DNA from: Zantedeschia hybrid cultivar
Lineage: Eukaryota > Streptophyta > Magnoliopsida > Alismatales > Araceae
Assembly: GCA_030544215.1 (NCBI GenBank)
Contig: JARZZO010000014.1
Location: 33,695,734-33,759,733, forward strand
DNA length: 64,000 bases
Direction of reading: 5' to 3'
The notes under the pieces were generated by a model, which made no database searches, was not told the origin of the DNA, and was given only the letters and a program-made list of their open reading frames with translations. The translations under genes were made by a program, and so were the position numbers. This document shows, one piece after another, positions 32,977 to 44,400 of the stretch (position 1 is the first letter of the stretch; every line of letters begins with the position of its first letter).

Positions 32977-33830
32977 TTGGTAAAGATCGTTGATGTGAGC
33001 CGTATTGCCAATGTGGAGTTGTCAGCAGTGGTATTCGTGAATAATATTTTGATATATTTTTCTTCTGAGGAAGAGCATGCCACGCATCTTCAAGTGGTGT
33101 TGCAGGTCCTGAGAAAGCACCAACTTTATGCCAAGTTTAGTAAGAGCGAATTCTGGCTAGATAAGGTGCACTTCCTAGGGCATGCCATTTTTGATGATGG
33201 CATTACTGTAGATCCAGCCAAGATTGAGGTAGTAATGGGTTGGGGCAGACTAGCGACTGTGTCGCAGATCAAGAGCTTCCTGGGGTTAGTAAGGTATTTC
33301 AGGTGATTTGTCCAGGATTTTTTTTTCTTCCATAACGACCCCTTGTCGAGGTCGACTCGTAAGGGAGTTTGTTTTGTGTGGACCGATGAGTGTGAGTAGA
33401 GTTTTGCTAAGTTGATGACCTGTCACTTCGGCTCCAGTCTAGGTGCTTCCATCTAGATCATGTGGATTTGTGATTTGCTCAGATGCATCTCGCCGAGGTT
33501 TGGATGCGGTTATGATGCAGCATGGTAGGGTTGTGTCCTATACTTCTAGGCAGCTGAAGAGGAATGAGGAAAACTACCCCCACTCACGACTTGGAGCTGG
33601 CGACCGTTGTGTTTGTACTGAAGATCGGGCGGCACTATTTATATGGGGAGAGGTTTCAGGTCTTCATTGATCATAAGAGTATGAACTATGTATTCACATA
33701 GAAGGACCTGAACTCGAGGCAACATAGGTGGATGGAGTTTATCAAGGATTGTGATATTGACCTCTCTAATCATCCGGTAAGGTGAACGTAATGGCGGACG
33801 CCTTGAGTCGGAAGACGGTCATGTCTTAAC
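32977..33830 (+). pseudogene. Gypsy reverse transcriptase (end) and RNase H remnant
   Basis: RT from 33020: AVVFVNNILIYFSSEEEHAT, then LQVLRKHQLYAKFSKSEFWL, VHFLGHAIFDDGITVDPAKI. The family motif F-[IV]-DD-ILIYS reads FVNNILIYF, so both active-site Asp are Asn. RNase H follows at 33440-33800 (VICSDASRRGLDAVMMQHGR, VVSYTSRQLKRNEENYP, later NVMADALSRK in another frame). Only the last third of the RT domain is present. Confidence 0.85.
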
Positions 33831-34029
33831 TCATATTTCGGCAGATGAGATTGTATGAGCAAGTTGTGGAATCTTCCATTAGGATTCTCCGAGAGACTAA
33901 CATAGCCATGTTGGCCAACTTGACTATGAGGCCAACAGTGTTCATTCAGTGATCGTGGCTTTGAGAGCAGATGCAGAGTTACCATAGATTCTCCAATATC
34001 AGTGGTGGAGGTTTGAGATGACGGCACGG

Positions 34030-35340
34030 TTAGGTTTTTAGGCAGACTCTATGTTCCGGCAGAAGAGGAGATGCGCAGGAGTGTTCTAGATGAGGCACAT
34101 CGTTCTAGTTATGCAGTGCATCCTGGAACGACTAAGATGTATCATTGTTTGAGCAGGGCACTTTTGGTGGTCTGGCATGAAGAAGGATGTGGCTGCGTAT
34201 GTAGCAAGGTGCCTGACTTGTCAGCAAGTTATAACAAGGCATCACAGACCAAGAGGGTTGCTGCAACCATTACCGATTCTAGAATGGATATGGGAGCATG
34301 TGACTATGGACTTTTGATGGGACTCCCCGTGTCAGTCGACAAGAGAGATGCGATATGGGTTATTGTTGATCGATTGACCAAGTCACCACACTTTCTAGCT
34401 ATTAGGAAGGACTGGCTGGTCGGCAAGTTGGCTAGGTTCTTTATGGACCGGATCGTATCTCTGCATGGAATGCCCTTGTCCATTATGTCAGATCGGGTTC
34501 TGAGATTCACTTCTAGGTTTTAGAGGAGTTTTCAGAAGGCTTTGGGTACGTAGTTGGCCTTCAGCTCACCTTACTATCCCAAGACTGATGGACAGTCAGA
34601 GAGGACCATTTAGGCACTGAAGGACATATTTAGGATTTGTTGCCTAGATTAGAGAGGTTCTTGGTAGCAACACTTGTCTACGGTAGAGTTTGCTTACAAC
34701 AATAGTTATCATTCCAATATCGGCATGGCGCCGTATGAGGTTTTGTATGGGCGGCCGTGTCTATCTTTTGTGAACTGGTCGGATATTAGCGTGAGGCAGA
34801 TGGCAGGGCCAGAGATGGTACAACAGTGTGTAGAGGTTGCCAGAGTGGTGCAGCAGAGGTTGACTGCAGCTCAGAGTAGACAGAAGAGTTATGTAAATAT
34901 TTGTAGGAAACCGTTTGAGTTCGAGGTTAGGGACCATGTGTTTCTTTGAATCTCACCCTCTAAGGGTGTGATGAGATTTAAGAAGCAAAGTAAGCTGAGT
35001 CGGCGATATATTGGACCTTTTCTCATTCTTACTCGAATTGGGGAAACAAAACATCAGCTAGCCTTGCCACCCACTCTTGCAGTAGTGCATGATATGTTCC
35101 ATGTTTCTTTGTTGAGAAAGTATATCTAGGATCTGTCTCATGTCTTGGACTTTTCGGAATTGGTGGTCGTTGAGGACTTGTCCTTTCCGAAATTTCCATT
35201 GTATATTGAGGATCACAAAGAGCAGGTCCTTTGGAACAAGGTAGTTCTTCTGGTCAAAGTGATTTGGCAGCATCACTTCGGAGGCGAGGCGACCTGGAAA
35301 CGAGAAGATGAGATGCTTGTACCATCATTTTTGTTCTCGT
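34030..35340 (+). pseudogene. Gypsy integrase and chromodomain remnant
   Basis: Integrase zinc region LDEAHRSSYAVHPGTTKMYH at 34071-34140, then the core IWVIVDRLTKSPHFLAIRKD, RIVSLHGMPLSIMSDRVLRF, and a C-terminal part VEFAYNNSYHSNIGMAPYEV, YGRPCLSFVNW. After 34990: LSRRYIGPFLILTRIG and VVHDMFHVSLLRKYI, the GPY/F module. A chromodomain-like end follows (NKVVLLVKVIWQHH, GGEATWKREDEML) at 35230-35320. A chromodomain places it among chromoviruses, which target heterochromatin. Frame breaks and stops are common (for example TGA at 34948). Confidence 0.88.
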
Positions 35341-35345
35341 TATTT

Positions 35346-35416
35346 ATATAACAGCAATTTCGGAGACGAAATTCTTTTAAGGGTATATAACAGCAATTTC
35401 GGAGATGAAATTCTTT
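35346..35416 (+). repeat. Short tandem duplication at the Gypsy polypurine tract
   Basis: AACAGCAATTTCGGAGACGA…TTTTAAGGG is followed by AACAGCAATTTCGGAGATGA…TTTTAAAAGG, a period of about 42 bp. The purine-rich TTTTAAAAGGA just before the 3' LTR is the expected plus-strand primer region. Duplication of the tract may reflect an error in cDNA synthesis. Confidence 0.75.
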
Positions 35417-37556
35417 TAAAAGGATTGAGGTTTCGGATCCAGTTATCGGGTCGGTTTTTGGCGTCGGATTCCTTGGTTTGGGCCCTTGTGGGCCTGGGTA
35501 TGGACTCTTTATCGCGTCGAGCTTGCAAGACATGATTTTGAACAGCGTCGGCCTAAGAGGACGCCATTTAGGAGCCATGCGGGGCTGCCACGTGGGCGAA
35601 CGTTGGGGCGCAAGTGTACGGCCCTAGTATGATCGTCTAAAAGGCGTTTTACATAACCGACGCCATTCAGAGGTTTACCAGTGTACCACCCTGTCCCATC
35701 GTTTGAATGGTGTCATTTGGGAACGACGCGATTTAGCTTGTTTCAGTTTGACGTCCGAGCCTTTCCTCCTTTATCTCATTTCTCTCCTTTTCACTCTCTC
35801 TCTTCCCTCTCTCCGATCCATCCGTCCCCTTTTCCCCTTCTCTTCCATTACTCCGACGCCTCTCTATCTCCCACCACTACTACCACCATCTCCTTCGCGG
35901 TACTGCACTCTCCGGACGGCGACCGACGTCCGGATGAAGTGACAACGTCTACAGCGGTACCGGCGGAGGCTTGTGGCGCAGCAGTTTGACGGTAAGGAGC
36001 AAGGAGGAGTTCAAGCTAAACCGGTAAGGGGACGATCCTTGTACGTGATTTGGTTGTTTTATCTATGTTTCCTGCTTTGGAGCATGTTGTGTGCGTGAAG
36101 ATTTCGGGTAGAACAAGCATGTTTAGGGGGGAGGGGCTTTTTGATGAAAACGGTCATTTTTATGAAATGGGATTCGGTGTAATCTTTCACCGGTTATTTG
36201 AATTCTCCCCTACTTTCAATATTTTCGGCATTTTTTGGTGTTTTGGGGAGGAGAGGGACCCCTGGTTTTGGCTCGGTGGAGGTCGATTTCGGGCGTTAAA
36301 TGGTGTCGAGACCAGGTGACGCCATTTAGAATGGAGTCGACCATACTCGTTACTATTTAACGGCCCATTTTTCTAATTCCCGAGGCTAGCGCAAGATAAA
36401 AAGCTAAATGACGTCGACCACGGGCGACGCCATTCAGGTCAGTATCCCTGGGTCCCAGTGCCTATGAATAACTGAATCTATTTGGGGGTCTTGAATGACG
36501 TTGGCCACAGGCGACGCGATTCCAAACAGTACCCCGTTAATTCAAAAATTATCATATGTGTATCTTGTTAGATAATGTGGTTAATTGCATGCTTGGAATC
36601 ATACACTGGGGTGGGGATTTCTACGTGACCGGATCGCACTGTGTTATGTTTTGTGCGACTGTGGACCTAGAGTGACAATTGTTATCACTTAGGTACCTTA
36701 CGTAGGGAGGGGGGGCGCCGTGCTGGTATGGGTGTAGTAGGGTGACACTTAGCTGGAAAGGGTCACCTGGTGTACCCTAGGATATAGCTAGTACTGGTGT
36801 TAGAGTGGTACATTTCACTCACGGCTGGGAGGAGGCAGAACCACCTAGAGCTAGATAGGCCAAATAACGAGCGCACTATCCGAGGGGTTGTTGCTCCATC
36901 CCAGTGGGTCGGTATTTTTCCGCGTTCGGCTGCATAGTTTGTGTTTTTAGCCGAGACGCTGATTGTGGACTCTGGTGTTGAGTTTGGTTGCTTGAGTTAC
37001 CTTGGAGTTACGCATGTTGCATGTGCGAATGCTTGTGTTTACTACTACTGGGACTCATCCCGTTTACTCTCGCTGTTGGTGGCGGTAGTTTTACTGCCTT
37101 TGTTTATAGTTTTCCTTTATATATACGGTTACTTGGTAGTGTTTTCAGGAGGTGGGGATCGGATGATCCCTATTGAGCCCATTTCTGTGTGGCTTACTCC
37201 TTAGTGTTTCAGGTTTGGACCTCTCGACGAGCGTTAGCGTGTGACTTTCTTCCTGGTGTGCGGGCCAGCAACTATCTCAGTTCTGGGGTATAGCCCGATG
37301 TTGTTATACCTTTTTCCTTTACCTGTATATACTTAATTTTTGTAGACCTTGTAATTATTGTTGGACTGTATAGGGACATTGATATTGAGCACTTTGCGTA
37401 TTTGTACTTTTCTTGTGGTCCGTGAGATTGTTTTATTTAGCCGTATTTAACATTTACTTCTCCAGACATGTTGAGATCCGGGTGTGAACCCAAAGGTGAT
37501 GGTCTAATACCCATTTAGTAATCGGGTACCCGATTATCGGGTGCCGGGTCCTTATA
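35417..37556 (+). repeat. Gypsy 3' LTR
   Basis: 2,140 bp, starting TAAAAGGATTGAGG and ending GGGTCCTTATA. Co-linear with the 5' LTR except that it lacks the hAT-like insertion. It contains the CT-rich tract at 35785-35850 and the GACGTCG…CGACGCCATT inverted pairs (for example 36408-36438). Confidence 0.9.
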
Positions 37557-37561
37557 GATGA

Positions 37562-38839
37562 AGTGTAGATAATTAATTGAAATCAAGGAAGTGTATATGT
37601 CTTACCTGAAGGAAAATCTTCCAATGCAGTAGACCTCCTTCTAGGAGGGTCTATGTCTCCCTCCCTAACTCTATCTCCTAAAGGATAAATATAAATACCT
37701 TGACCTGATGAACGTGTCATTTCCTCCCTAATTTGACCCCTCATCATTGATGCCACTTCTCTTTCCATCTCTCTGTCGTAGGTAATTTTTGAATTGCACC
37801 TCTAAAGGTGCAACAGTGCAAGCCTTCATTTCTCCTTTAACACCCCCAAGATGTTGCTTTAGATGAAAGACTCCCCTAAAAATAATCCGACCACAATAGT
37901 GGCATTTAACCTTCCGTGAAGTCATGTCCACGACGATGCAGTGGTACCATCCCGGGTCACTATGAGAAGAAGTGACCTCATTTTGCTCCAAAGTCGATAT
38001 ATTTAAAAAGAAAAAATATTTAGTAAAACTTTAAGAGGGAATAAGAGAATGATAGAAAGAGAAAGATGTCGAAAAATGAGAAAAAATAAAGAAACAGAGA
38101 GTGAGATATCATAACTTGAGAGAGTGAGTGACAAAGAGAGATAGAGAGACAAAAAAGAGTGACAAAGAAAGGTAGAGAGACAAAAAAAAAAGAGGAAAAA
38201 AATGTTAAAGCGAGAAAATTAGAGAGAAATTTAAAGATGAAAAAAAATTTAAGAGAGAAAAATATGTTAGAGTGAGAAAGAATTATAGAGACAAAAAGCA
38301 GAGAGAGAGATATGTTAAAAAAGAGATTAAAATCTTAGCGACAAAGGGAAATAATAGAAAGAGAAATGTTAGAGAGAAAAAATGATAAAAAAAGTCGATG
38401 TAGTCCGTCCATCAATCCCTTAGAGAGCTTTGGAGAGTAAGAGAGCTTTGAGTTTGAGAGGGTATGTATGAGAGCTTAGAGAGAGAATGATATTTTAGGG
38501 AGAGAGAGAAATGAGAGTTTATGTATGAATGAGGGAGAGCAAGGGTAGGGGAGTATATAGTCTATTAAAGGGGCTTAGAAGCCCCTTCTAGCCATTAGGA
38601 ACCCATAGAATCGGCTCCCAATGGCTAGTTCAGAACTAGTCATTAAGATCCTATAGCAGCCGATCCCAGCCGATCTGGTACAATGCGGCTACCGGATCGG
38701 CCAATTTGGTTGACTACCGTCCTAGTATGCTGAGTCGGGGTATGCTGGGTGGGGAATCAGGATCAGATCGATCCTGCCTATTTATGATCGTATCGGCCGA
38801 TCCGATTCAATCCCAGCCGATCCAACATACCCTGCCTTG
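37562..38839 (-). pseudogene. hAT transposase N-terminal half (BED finger) and element left end
   Basis: The minus-strand frame at 37728-37991 starts MEQNEVTSSHSDPGWYHCIV and contains KVKCHYCGRIIFRGVFHLKQ and HLGGVKGEM, a BED-type zinc finger, the DNA-binding start of hAT transposases. The linker RRRSTALEDFPSG (37620-37640) ends at a possible donor. The purine-rich leader 38030-38540 lies upstream. The outer end at 38839 reads CAAGGCAGGGTATG on the minus strand, with GATCGGCCGAT-type dyads at 38660-38825. The start codon choice follows the BED frame. The rest of the gene is at 28719-29771, beyond the Gypsy insertion. Confidence 0.8.
38030..38540 (-). repeat. GA-rich low-complexity leader
   Basis: About 500 bp of GAGAGA/AAAAAG-rich sequence on the plus strand (CT-rich on the coding strand of the hAT gene), directly upstream of the BED exon. 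It may be the 5' leader or promoter region of the transposase gene. No ORF. Confidence 0.6.
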
Positions 38840-40947
38840 AAGTCTCCCTTAGAGGGAAACCTCAAAGACACAACAACCTCTCCACCCCTTCGAGGAAGAA
38901 TTGATCGGAAAAGAGTTCTCCTATAACTCCATGAATGGTTGCCTTGATAGACTCTCTACACAGTCTAGCCCAATACCCCTTCTACAAGCACCTAATACAG
39001 AGCTATTTCCCCATTGGAAGGGACAAGGAAGGGGCCTTCTCCTTTATACAAACCTCCTTCATATCCTCCTTCCACACATCCTGACAACCTCCTCTTCCAT
39101 CTTGCTTTGAAAAGATGACCCTCTCTCTACCTCCCTCGAGCTCTCCCCTCCTCTCTTCTCCTTAGCTTTGGTGCTTAGAGTTTTATTGGTCTCTTTGATG
39201 ACAATTTTACATTTTTGTAATTTTACTTTATTTCTAAAACAATGTTGTCGTAGTGAGAGAGAAACCACAGATCTCTTTTTTCTAGTTGTGTTACCTCTAT
39301 TTATTTAACAAAATTTGTGGTCCATCCCACAATTTCATTAAAAAAAAATCTAGCTAATTCCACATTGTTCCACACTTTGGTGTTACCATCCACTTCTCTC
39401 ATCAACCCAGAGGAAGCCACCATAGCTCTAGAGACCTCAATGTCCCCTAAAGGACATAGGACACCAGCCAACCAGAACCAACACATCCTCTCTCTGCCTG
39501 CTCCTCAAGCCCTAACAAGGACCTTGCAGATCAACCACTTCCCCGTAACATCATGATGAATAAGTTTTTGCAGGATATTGTTCCATATGGCCTTGTTTGA
39601 GCAAAATGCAAGAGCTTTCCTATCATCGATTTTGCATATCTTTCCTCCAGCCAAGCCCTCCATAATGTTGTGTCCAAGTTTGTTGGGAAAACAAATCCTA
39701 TTAAACTCCCTTTGCAGAGAATTCCATGTTCTTGTGAAGCGTGGGAAAACCTAGAACATTATGGACCTATTTAGTAAACGAATTGCCTACAATGGCATAA
39801 GCAATCATGGATTGCTTCCCCAAATATGAGATTTTTTGTTTTGATTACCAAATTGGTGTCCTATTTGAATAAGAAAGATAAAATAAGTAATAAAGATAGG
39901 CAGCATTAATTCCTATTCCAGCTAGAGTAAGTAGTTTGGCGAGAATAAGCAATTTGAGCTTTTTGGCCAAATTGCTTATTTTGGCTTATTCCATAATAAA
40001 CTATTCTCGGAAACAATGGAAGTAAGCAACCTCAGATAATGTAGGGCTTGCTATCTCATTCTGCACTTATTCGGTTATCAAAGAGGACCTAATAGTTGTA
40101 CATTCATTCAAAACCTGTCCCCAGACAGGAAAAATTACGATGCCTCAGCTTCCTATATTCCTGGAAGACCATGCATTCCTACATATCATAGCTCATGGCC
40201 AGCTTCCAGGCATCAGAAACATTGCTTGCCATAAGAAATCTGTTTATTCCCATTAATTTCCTCTGCCCTCCGATACTTTGTTTTCTTTTGAAGTTTTCAA
40301 TTTCCCTTAGTCTTCCAACCAGAGGCTTTAACTTCTATATCTATGCTTGTGTCATGCTCATCCCTCTCCCTGCCAAAGGATCTCCCTCACCTCTCTTTCA
40401 GACCAGATCTCTTCTTTCTCTCTCACTTCTCCTCTCTCCCTTGATTATCTTTCTCTGGCAACCAAGACTAGTAATTCTATGGCATACTTGTCCACAATCA
40501 CACTATTCTATTGAACTATAATTGTGGGTGCATCATCAAAATTATAATTTGCAGAGGAATCCTTCCAACTTCAGGTACCAGCGTGTGTACCCATACCCAC
40601 CCAATATAGCCTAGAAGGAATGACAGACAAGTTTTTCACGAGAGTTCTTTGAGAAGTTTGCTCTTGAAAAGGAACGCTATGAAAAGATTAGTTATGCTTT
40701 CAAGAGCAAATAAAACAATGGCAACAAAGTGTCTCTGATTACTAAGAATTAATCAAAGCTTAGTTAATGTGGAGAGAAATCCTAGAGCTGAGAACATGAA
40801 CAGGTAATAAACTTAACTTCCCAGCACCAAGACAAGTACTTGCAAGAAAACATCGCAATCAAGACAAAGGGGTCATCATAGCTAAAGTTACATATACAAA
40901 GGTAACTCTCTTCCAAGTATTTGGACTTTCATCATAAAAGGATAGCA
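38840..40947. other. Unassigned 2.1-kb region
   Basis: No recognised TE ends. The minus strand at 39540-39780 gives an open stretch (IMEGLAGGKICKIDDRKALA, FCSNKAIWNNILQKL) and 39301-39486 another. These are only weakly reminiscent of gag-like ORF1 of some LINEs, and I do not claim it. The rest is AT-rich and non-coding as far as I can see. Confidence 0.3.
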
Positions 40948-41184
40948 TGAGTAAGCATGGATTGCGGAATCGGCCGATTCCGATCCGAATCGGCCGATTC
41001 GGATCGGAATCGGCGGGTTCCGATCCGATTAAGGGGGGATTTCACTGTTCCCCCCCACCGATTTGAAAAAAAAAAAAAAAACGGCCGAAATCGGCCCGAA
41101 CCGGACCAGATCGGGGCCGGACCGGCCAGATCGGCCGGTCCGGACCCGATCTGGTCCGGTTCGGGCCGGTCCCGATCCCCCCCT

Positions 41185-41287
41185 TAAGGTTTAAGGGTTT
41201 AGGGGTTTAGGGTTTAGGGTTTTAGGGTTTTAGAGTTTAGGGTTTAGGTTTTAGGGTTTTAGGGTTTAGGGTTTTAGGGTTTAAGGG
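41185..41287 (+). repeat. Telomere-like repeat array (left part)
   Basis: Imperfect TTTAGGG, TTTTAGGG and TTAAGGG units following CCCCCCCTTAAGG. The array is interrupted by the LINE and continues at 47896-48030. Confidence 0.95.
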
Positions 41288-41289
41288 TT

Positions 41290-41327
<38 letters not shown>

Positions 41328-41473
41328 CCAGAACTTATCTAGGACCCTGGGCAGGCCCTTGGATTTTTATTAATTGAATCAAATAAACTTACATGGGGGG
41401 GACATGCCACCTTACCCCTGAGAGATACAAGAATAAAGAAATGAAAGAAAAACCCCCCAGGAACAATAACCAA

Positions 41474-44400
41474 TCAAAAGCGAAAATGAGGAACACCTGA
41501 TTTGTCCATAGTTAACTCTCCTCTAACTAAAGGTGGCAAATCAGTTGCTGATGAGAAGCTCTGGGAGATATGAGAGGAGCACGAGAAGTTGGCCAAAGAA
41601 TCAGCTGCCTTGTTACATTCTCTGACCACATGTTGGAATTGAATTTGCATAGAGTCCTTCAAGTAGCAAAGCATATCCCACCATGGATGAAGGATCCAAG
41701 GAATCTTCTGACCATCAGAGAGTAAGAGCATAATGAGAACCTGACAATCAGACTCCACAATAATAGAAGGCATTCTCATCTGAAGACACATCTGTAACCC
41801 AATGATCATAGCCCTGATCTCATAAATAATACTGCAAGTAATACCAAAATAGCCACAACAAGCAGAAATAAAGGATCCCCCTTCGTCTCTGAGAATAGCA
41901 GCACCAACAGAAACACCTAGATTACCTTTGCAACAGCCATCAGTATTAAGTTTAACATGATATCTGGGAGGAGGTAACCAACAAACAAGAGAAGGGGTAG
42001 CTGGTGAAAATTTATCAATCAAACCCAATGAATGCAAAGAGTTCCTCTCAGTATATGATGAAGCCTTCTTAGGATGAAAAAGTGAAGCAATCTCTCTGAT
42101 GAGGATGATGGCCTGTCTCAAAATATGTTCCTTACTGCAAACAAGGTTATCAAATCTGACAGAGCATCTAGCTTTCCAAATAGTCCAAGCAACAATGGAG
42201 GGAATAATACCCATGCAAAAGCCATATAGAGATGTGCTGGAAGCCTTGGAAGCGAATATAGAAAAAATATTATCAAAAGAGCTCACCTGGGCATGAATAT
42301 TGAAAGACTTCAAGAAGAAATCCCAGCAATATGTAGCAATATCACCTAAGGCAAAGGTATGATCCATGGTTTCAAAAGCATGATTTTTACAGCAAAAACA
42401 TCTGGACACAACAGAAATCCCATATCTCTGAATGACAGAATCAAAAGATAACCTATCAATAAGAGCTCTGTAGACAAAGAGAGAGATCTTCTTAGGTAAC
42501 AAAGAATGCCAAATCCATTTAGAGACAGAAAGCTCAGGCCTGATATGTCTGACAATATTCCAAGCAGATTTAGTAGTAAAATAACCATGAGTGTCAGGCT
42601 GCCAAATAGATTTATCAGGGCCATGAATTTGAGATAAACAACTAGCAAGACCAATAATAACAGTGAGCACATCTGTAGGAAGTGATTGCAAAAAATCCTG
42701 TCTGTGACCAATAAAATCCTGGACAATCCAATTATGAGTATGAGTAATTGAGTACCACTGATCTGTAGTTAAGAAATCCCTGAGAGGACCATGTCCAGTC
42801 CAATTATCATGCCAGAAAGAGAGAGTACCAGTCCCGACCTGCCAACAAGTGTTATCTAAGACCCAGTGTCTGTGACGAAGAGTCATCTTCCAGTGGGGAG
42901 ATCCTGTAATAGAGCAGTGAGAAAGATGTTGTCCCTGCAAGTATGTGTTATGAATATAATCACTCCAAACTCCTTTGTGAGAGTAAATCTTCCAACAAAG
43001 CTTGACCTTGAGGGCAGTACTGACATCAGATAGAGATCTAACCCCAATCCCACCTTCAGTAACAGGTCTGGCCAGATGCTTCCAAGCAACCCAATGTTTT
43101 CTTTGACCCACACTAGAAGATCCCCAAAAGAATGCAGCAATAGTTTTATCCAAAGCATCCAAAACACTTTTAGGGGGAGAGAGGACAGCAAGAATATGTA
43201 TAGGAATAGAAGATAACACATGTTTTTATCAAAGTAAGTCTTCCACCAGGGGATAAGAGCTGAGTTTTCCAATTACCAAGTTTCTTTCATACCTTGTCAA
43301 GAATTTGCTGGAAATAGGAAGCTTTAGCAATACCTTTATAGAGAGGAGCCCCCAGATAAAGGATAGGAAAGACCTTGTGAGGCATCTGAGTAACCGCAAC
43401 AATTTGATTGATCCTTTGGGTGATGGTAGAAGGAGCCACATAAAAGGAGCTTTTGTCTTTATTAACCTGCTGACCAGAACAATTCTCATAAATAGAGATG
43501 AAAGCAAGTAGTCTGCGAAGTGAAGCCTGAGAGCCATTGGTAAAAATAACAGTGTCGTCAGCAAATAATAAGTGTGATATGATACGGCCATCCCTATATG
43601 TGGAAAATGGAGTAACCAGGCCTCTAGAAAATAAGCTGTGAAGGCCCCTGCTGAAAGCTTCTTCAGCCAAAATAAAGAGACTAGGGGTTAAGGGATCACC
43701 CTGTCTGAGCCCTCTAGTAGAACTGAAATAGCCACCAATCTGCCCATTAAAAATGACTGAAAACCAGCAGTGAGTAAATAGATTTTTGATCAAATCAATC
43801 CAGGAACTAGAGAAGCCAAATTTGGAGAGCACATCGAACAAGTAGTTCCACTCCAACCTATCATAGGCCTTCATCATATCTAGCTTGAGAATAATATTGT
43901 GACCTTTGGTTCTTTTAGATATATTGTGAACCATTTCCTGAGCCAAGCAGATATTATCACTGATATCCCTTCCTTTAACAAAGGCACCTTGGAAGGGAGA
44001 AATAAGTCTTTGCAAGATGATTGATAACCTCTTACAAATAATCAGAGACAAAATCTTGTACGTAAAATTACAAAGGCTAATGGGCCTGAAATCCTTGAGA
44101 GTGGTAGGACTGTCACACTTAGGGATTAATACCAAATGTGTAGAAGTATATGCTTTTGGCAAGTTACCACCTTTAAAGAATTCAATAACTGCAGCCATAA
44201 TGTCATCAGCAATAATATCCCAACAATGAGTAAAAAATTCACCTGAGAATCCATCAGGACCTGGGGCACTATCAGCACAAAGAGAAAAGACCGACTCCTT
44301 AACTTCATCTAAAGTCGGGATAGTCATCAAGTTGAAATTATCCTGATCAGTAACAATAGTGGGAATGTACTGCAGCAAACCACTATTATTCATAGAAGTA

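Larger units (their letters stand above)
29777..37556 (+). mobile_element. Gypsy chromovirus (Tekay/Del-like) with ~2.1-kb LTRs
   Basis: A complete insertion: 5' LTR 29777-32111, primer site 32114-32125, decayed gag and pol, polypurine tract, 3' LTR 35417-37556, and a 5-bp target duplication GATGA at 29772-29776 and 37557-37561. After removing the 218 bp due to the hAT-like insertion and its duplicated target, the 5' LTR is about 2,117 bp, close to the 2,140 bp of the 3' LTR. Only 3.3 kb lies between the LTRs. Protease and most of the RT are missing. It split a hAT transposase gene. Confidence 0.92.

Noticed and set aside
38840..40947. A LINE ORF1 or other gene on the minus strand at 39.3-39.8 kb
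   Set aside because: Short open stretches only; similarity to DUF4283-type ORF1 is too weak to claim from the sequence alone.
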